Positions 59,405 to 64,000 of a DNA stretch of 64,000 nt are shown here, piece by piece. The notes beneath the pieces are model-generated. The model had not been told where the DNA came from and did no database searches. It saw only the letters and a list, made by a program, of their open reading frames with translations. This DNA comes from Turnera subulata (Eukaryota; Streptophyta; Magnoliopsida; Malpighiales; Passifloraceae), in assembly GCA_028386065.3 (NCBI GenBank), contig JAKUCV010001432.1:160451-224450 (forward strand). Reading direction: 5' to 3'. The translations under genes and the position numbers were made by a program. Each line of letters opens with the position of its first letter. Position 1 is the first letter of the stretch.

Positions 59405-60092
59405 GCTTTTCCTATAACAGCTTAAAACGTGTTTTTTATATAAAAAAATTGGAAACAAATGTTGTGGAATTGCAGTTATTAACGGTAAGTAACTATTTTC
59501 GACAAAAAAAAAACGGTAACTAACTATTATAAATAAGCTAATATTATTGATACAAAAAATGAAATCAGCAAGGGAAAAAAGAAAGAAAGAATTAGGCCCC
59601 GAAGGAAAGTGAACCTCAAAGTAGTTCTATAAAGATTTATTGCGCAGCCAAATCACAAATTTTTTTTTGGAAAAAGAAATCACAAAGATTTTGCTAAAAC
59701 AGCTGAAAACGTGTTTTTGTTTTAGAAAAAAAAATTGTGGGATTGCAGTTATTAACGGTTAAGTAACCATCATGATAAGGTGATAGACATTATTGGGAAA
59801 AACGAAATCAGCAAGGTTAAAAAAGAAAAAAATTAGAGTCCCAAAGGAAAGTGACCCTCAAATTTTTTTGCTGCCAAATCACAGAACTTTTGCTATAACA
59901 GCTGAAAACGTGTTTAAGAAAACTGAAAAAATTGTGGAATTGCTGTTATTAGCGGCGTGTACCTATCATAACAAGGTAATATTAGTGAAAAAAAATCAGC
60001 AAGGCAAAAAAAAAAAAAAAGATTAGAGTCCCGAAGGAAAATGACCCTAAAATTAGTTCTATAAAGATTTATCGCACTGCCAAATCACAAAG
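59405..60092. repeat. three tandem diverged repeat units of about 200 bp
   Basis: Units at about 59,405-59,686, 59,687-59,885 and 59,886-60,092 each begin near CTATAACAGCTNAAAACGTG and share ATTGTGGAATTGCAGTTATT, AAATCAGCAAGG, CCCGAAGGAAAGTGACCCTC and TGCCAAATCACA. Unit 1 is longer because it holds two micro-insertions with direct repeats (59,481-59,528 and 59,650-59,686). No coding potential is seen, and the origin is not known. Confidence 0.85.
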
Positions 60093-61249
60093 CCTAATTA
60101 GTCACTGGGTGACCTTATTTTGTTTCTAGGGGGCGGGAGGAGAAGTGGACAAATATTTTGGTGGGTTAGCGAATTATATTTTTTTGGCAAATAAGGGATA
60201 AAGCTACTATCAAGAAAAAGGGATAAACCCAGGGTTGCTTGCAAGCAATGGAACAGGGGGAGTGGACACAAGCATTATTATAAGGGGAGACCAAGCATCG
60301 TCAAGAGCTTTTCCAATCTGACAAGGAATTTTTTCCACAAAGGAATACCCTCTTCTCATGACTTTTGACTCGGACAAAGGTTATCTGTAAACGAGAGGGA
60401 CAGGCACAGACAAACATATAGTGCAGTTCCATGTCAGCCTAACGCACCCCCCCATGATTGGCTAAAATGTCAGTACCACTTCGTTCGTTGTTTAATGTAA
60501 TCTTAGTAATTAAATTATTTTTGATGTTGCTTGCTAGTGGAAGTGGAATATTGTTGATGCACTTGTTGCCCTAATCCGTAAACAAGCAAGGAAGCAGGCA
60601 CATGCATGGGGTTAATAGAAGATGTTAGATGCTCCACCTGTGGATCTTTGTAATATTTTGGTATATGGATGTTGTAAGTATATGGAATGAAATCTTTTTT
60701 ATGTTTTGTTTAGAGAAGTAATGATAGCAGATGTAATAGGAAACATCATGAACCTGTCATGTACTCCACGTCATCGTATTGATCACAGTTGTGTCGGTGG
60801 ACTACTAGAGATTTGCTTAAAATGTTAGGTGTTTTTCCAAAATGTTTATCTTCATTGTGGATCAAGAAATGGATACCTCTTGGTTATAAAGAGGTAAGAG
60901 AAAGGAAAGGGAGCAGATCAACATATTCATTTAGTGCGCAATTAATGGAACAAAACCATGGGAGTAAGTCTCAGTCGCACATTAACATCCCACTTGGTCA
61001 CTTGCTCTGAAATTGGTCTCTCTTTTCCTTTATTTGGGTGCGGTGGTTGGGGCTGGTGGAAATTTAACAGCAATTTAGCATTAAGTGGATTTTAGCCCTG
61101 TAATCGTATTTACCGAGTACTTTTTTTTGATGTATATCCTTCTTGATAAATAAGAAAATGAGACGTGCTCGTCGATTGCTACATCAAATCAACAGACGCG
61201 TTTCCCAAACAATAAATAAATAAATAAATAAATAAAATCAAACGCATGT
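60093..61249. other. intergenic sequence
   Basis: No gene. It contains a micro-insertion at 60,193-60,227 and an (AAAT)n microsatellite at 61,207-61,236 shortly before the LINE. Confidence 0.5.
61207..61236. repeat. (AAAT)n microsatellite
   Basis: About seven AAAT units just upstream of the truncated LINE. Confidence 0.9.
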
Positions 61250-61252
61250 GAA

Positions 61253-64000
61253 ATGTACAACTCAAACAATTCAACAGCAATCGTAAAGAACCCTCAGTTG
61301 AAGAAGGAATGTGAACCGAATCAAGAGCCATGGCTCTGTACTGCAGTCTATGCTAACCCGGACCCTCAGTTGAAGAAGGAATGTTTTGAGGCTCTTCTTT
61401 CCTTCTCACAGATTGTCACCCGACCATGGGTTCTTCTAGGGGACTTTAATGAGATTATATCAGCTGAGGAGAAACAGGGGGGTGCACCGGTCAATCTCTC
61501 GCGATGTACAAAGTTCTGGGAGTGGATTGAGGACTGTCATTTGATTGATGTGGGTTATACTGGCCCTAAATTTACTTGGCAGGGTCAGGAACATCATCAT
61601 GGCCGTGTGTATGAGCGGCTGGATCGTGGGTTGGCTAATCTCGCATGGATGCATCTCTTCTCTTCGGCTTCCATACGTCATTTGGCGAGGATGAAATCTG
61701 ACCACCACCCTCTTTCTTTATTTTTGTGTTCGGATACTGGTGACCCTTCGCTCAAGCCCTTTCGCTTTGAACAAGCTTGGACGACACACACAACTTTTCC
61801 CGGTACTGTGCAACAACTATGGCGGGGTAGTGAAAGTTTGCCTTCCAAGTTACTTTCCTTGGCTACAGGTCTTCGGGATTGGAATAAAACCACATTTGGA
61901 AACATATTCTATCGTAAGAAGCGGGTGCTCTCCCGACTAACAGGAGTGCAGCGTGCCCTCTCCATTCGGAGCAACCCGTTTTTATGGAAATTGGAGGCTG
62001 AACTGACTAAAGAATATAATCTGATACTTGACCAGGAAGAGCTATTATGGTTCCAAAAATCACGCTCCAAATGGCTGGCATTGCGGGATAGAAACACTCG
62101 CTACTTCCATGCTAGTACTATCATCAAAAGGCGGCGGAATAGGATGGAGGCACTTCAAAATGATTCGGGTCGGTGGATTTATGAACCGGATGTTCAGAAT
62201 TTGGTGTTACAATTCTATAAACAACTTTTCACCAAGGATGTAACGGTGCAGTCCAATTACCCTATTAGGGGTAGATTTTCGGTCTTGCTTGATGCTGATA
62301 TTTACTCTTTTCAGTGCTCGGATGAGGAACTGGAAGTAAGAAGAGATTTGTTTCAGATGCACCCCTTTAAAGCACCTGGGCCTGATGGGTTTCAAGCCTG
62401 TTTCTTCCAAAATCAATGGGATGTTGTGAGGAATGATGTTGTACAGTTTGTGAAGGGTGTGGTTGATGGCTCTATTCAACTTGATGAGGTGAATCATACC
62501 TTTCTCACTCTGATTCTGAAGGTGTAGTCGTCGGAGGTTATATCCCAGTTTTGACCCATTGGGTTATGTAATGTAATCTACAAGATTGTTTCTAAGCTTC
62601 TCGTGAACAGAATCAAGGGTGTATTACCTCGACTGGTTGGTCCATTTCAGTGTAGTTTTGTCCCTGGCCGACATATTATAGATAACATCGTGGTTGCTCA
62701 GGAGCTTATTTACACTATGAGAAATATGAGGAGCGGTAGGGGTTTTATGGCTATCAAAGTGGATCTGGAGAAAGCTTATGATCGCCTTGATTGGGCCTTT
62801 TTGGAGGATACTCTTATCGATATTGGATTTTCGGCCAACCTAGTTTCACTCTTGATGCATTGTGTTTCTTCCACGTGCATGAATGTTTTGTGGAATGGGG
62901 TTCCTACTGAAGGATTTATTCCTTCACGGGGAGTACGACAGGGTGATCCTTTGTCTCCCTACTTATTTGTTCTTGCCCTTGAAAGGTTTTCTCATCTTAT
63001 CTCCCAGTCTGTCTAGGACGGTATGTGGATGCCTATTCAAGCTAGTCGGGGTGGCCCTAAAATCTCACATCTCCTTTTTGCCGATGATATGATTCTATTT
63101 GCAGAGGCTTCTGTGGAACAACTCTCTGTGGTCAAGGGCTGTTTGGATCTCTTTTGTTCTTTTTCAGGCCAGAAAGTTAGTGTGGCCAAGACTAGGATAT
63201 TTTTTTCCTCTAATGTGCCTGACGAGACAAAAGAATCACTTGGTTTACTTAGTGGCTTCCAAGTCACGGATGATCTAGGCAACTATTTAGGAGTTCTACT
63301 TTATCAGAGCCGAATCACTCGAACAACCTATGCACATCTAGTGGATAATGTCAGAAATCGGCTTGTTGGATAGAAAGTGGAGAGTTTGTCTTTGGCTGGG
63401 CGGATCACTCTTTTCCAGTCTGTTCTCAGTGCTTTACCTATTTATACCATGCAATCAGCCAAGATCCCTAAGGGTATCTGTCAGTCCATTGAAAAGCTGT
63501 GTCGAGATTTTATTTGGGGTGATAGGGTGGAGGCCAGAAAAATTCATCTAATCAATTGGGCTCAGGTATGTCAACCAAAATTTGCTGGGGGTGTTGGCTT
63601 GCGTAATATGCGTTGGTTCAATGATGCCCTTCTCATGAAGCTTGTCTGGAAATTGATACAACAGGATGAAAGTTTGTGGGCCAAGGTTTTCTCTGCTAAA
63701 TATTTAACAATATGTCAGGGGAGGGTGGTAGCTAATGGACGTAAGACCTGTTCTCCTCTTTGGAAAGCCTTAGCTCAAGTGTGGGATGTAGTTACTGGTG
63801 GTTGGCGGTGGATAGTAGGGAATGGTTCATCTATCTCCTTCTGGACTGATTGGTGGGTGGAGGGTTGTTCAGGGCCTTTGTCGGAGTATATCATTAGCCC
63901 AATTCCTGACTTGCAGTTATCCTGGACCTTAGATCACTTCTTATCTCCATCTGGGGATTGGAATTGGTCCCTATTTGGTTCTCTTTTTCCGAGTGAGATA
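61253..64000 (+). mobile_element. L1-type LINE, 5'-truncated, inactivated by stops, continues past the window
   Basis: One frame runs from 61,253 to the window end with only four stops and no frameshift. It encodes the second half of an AP-type endonuclease (WVLLGDFNEI and MKSDHHPLSLFL, the SDH motif), then reverse transcriptase: FVPGRHIIDNIVVAQELIY, MAIKVDLEKAYDRLDW, GVRQGDPLSPYLFVL and LLFADDMILFAEA with the catalytic FADD. The post-polymerase region follows, with SLAGRITLFQSVLSALPIYT. The endonuclease N-terminus (first catalytic Asn/Glu part) is missing, so the copy was truncated on insertion or by deletion. Stops are TAG at 62,525, TGA at 62,549, TAG at 63,014 and TAG at 63,371. The 3' end lies beyond the window. 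The 5' end shows a 22-base direct duplication. Confidence 0.93.
61253..64000 (+). pseudogene. LINE ORF2 (endonuclease / reverse transcriptase), disrupted and partial
   Basis: The protein-coding part of the LINE described for the same span. Compared with an intact plant L1 ORF2 of about 1,250-1,350 residues, roughly 900 codons are visible here. Active-site residues in the remaining reverse transcriptase appear intact, but four in-frame stops prevent a full product. The sequence past 63,374 stays open to the end of the window and reads as the thumb and C-terminal region. Confidence 0.9.

Overview
The window is nuclear DNA from a flowering plant, most likely a eudicot. Spliced genes with GT-AG introns encode plant-specific families (FRIGIDA-like, MUT9-like kinase, arabinogalactan peptide, LEA_2/NHL, plant Rab5, IST1-like). 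Between them lies AT-rich sequence full of retroelement relics, LINE, SINE and hAT elements. I cannot name the species.

Layout. 1-4,250: GC-rich blocks and two related LTR ends (minus strand) around gene-free sequence with a 27-bp minisatellite. 4,250-10,200: mostly intergenic, with a complete 867-bp hAT-type element, an orphan first exon of an aldehyde dehydrogenase gene, a local duplication and a LINE 3' end. 10,235-12,991 (-): FRIGIDA-like 4-type gene. About 13,600-14,060 (+): small GC-rich orphan ORF with its own TATA box. 16,149-25,090 (-): MUT9-like (photoregulatory) kinase gene with 17 coding exons. 25,100-27,860: intergenic, with a SINE in a perfect 19-bp target duplication and an N plus poly-G artefact. 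27,868-28,210 (-): arabinogalactan peptide. 30,401-36,302 (-): decayed Ty1/copia element. 36,705-38,480: non-autonomous DNA element with about 360-bp inverted termini and GC-rich cargo. 39,776-40,033 (+) and 46,229-46,483 (-): two small proteins sharing a Cys/Arg motif. 41,504-42,689 (-): LEA_2/NHL-like membrane protein. 48,874-51,670 (+): Rab5-type GTPase. 53,235-54,137 (-): unknown single-pass membrane protein. 55,131-58,862 (-): IST1-like ESCRT protein. 59,400-60,090: three tandem degenerate repeats. 61,250-64,000 (+): 5'-truncated LINE running off the window.

How the genes relate. They are unrelated housekeeping or regulatory plant genes. Flowering and light signalling (FRIGIDA-like, MUT9-like kinase) and endosomal traffic (Rab5, IST1-like) are each represented twice, but nothing suggests co-regulation or a cluster. 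I found no convincing new biological system. The most unusual signal is structural: about ten very short poly(A)-ended insertions of roughly 10-30 bp, each between short direct repeats, scattered over the window. Two lie in one unit of a tandem repeat whose sister units keep the empty site. All splice sites were assigned by eye from GT/AG borders, reading frame and remembered family conservation; no search or expression evidence was available.
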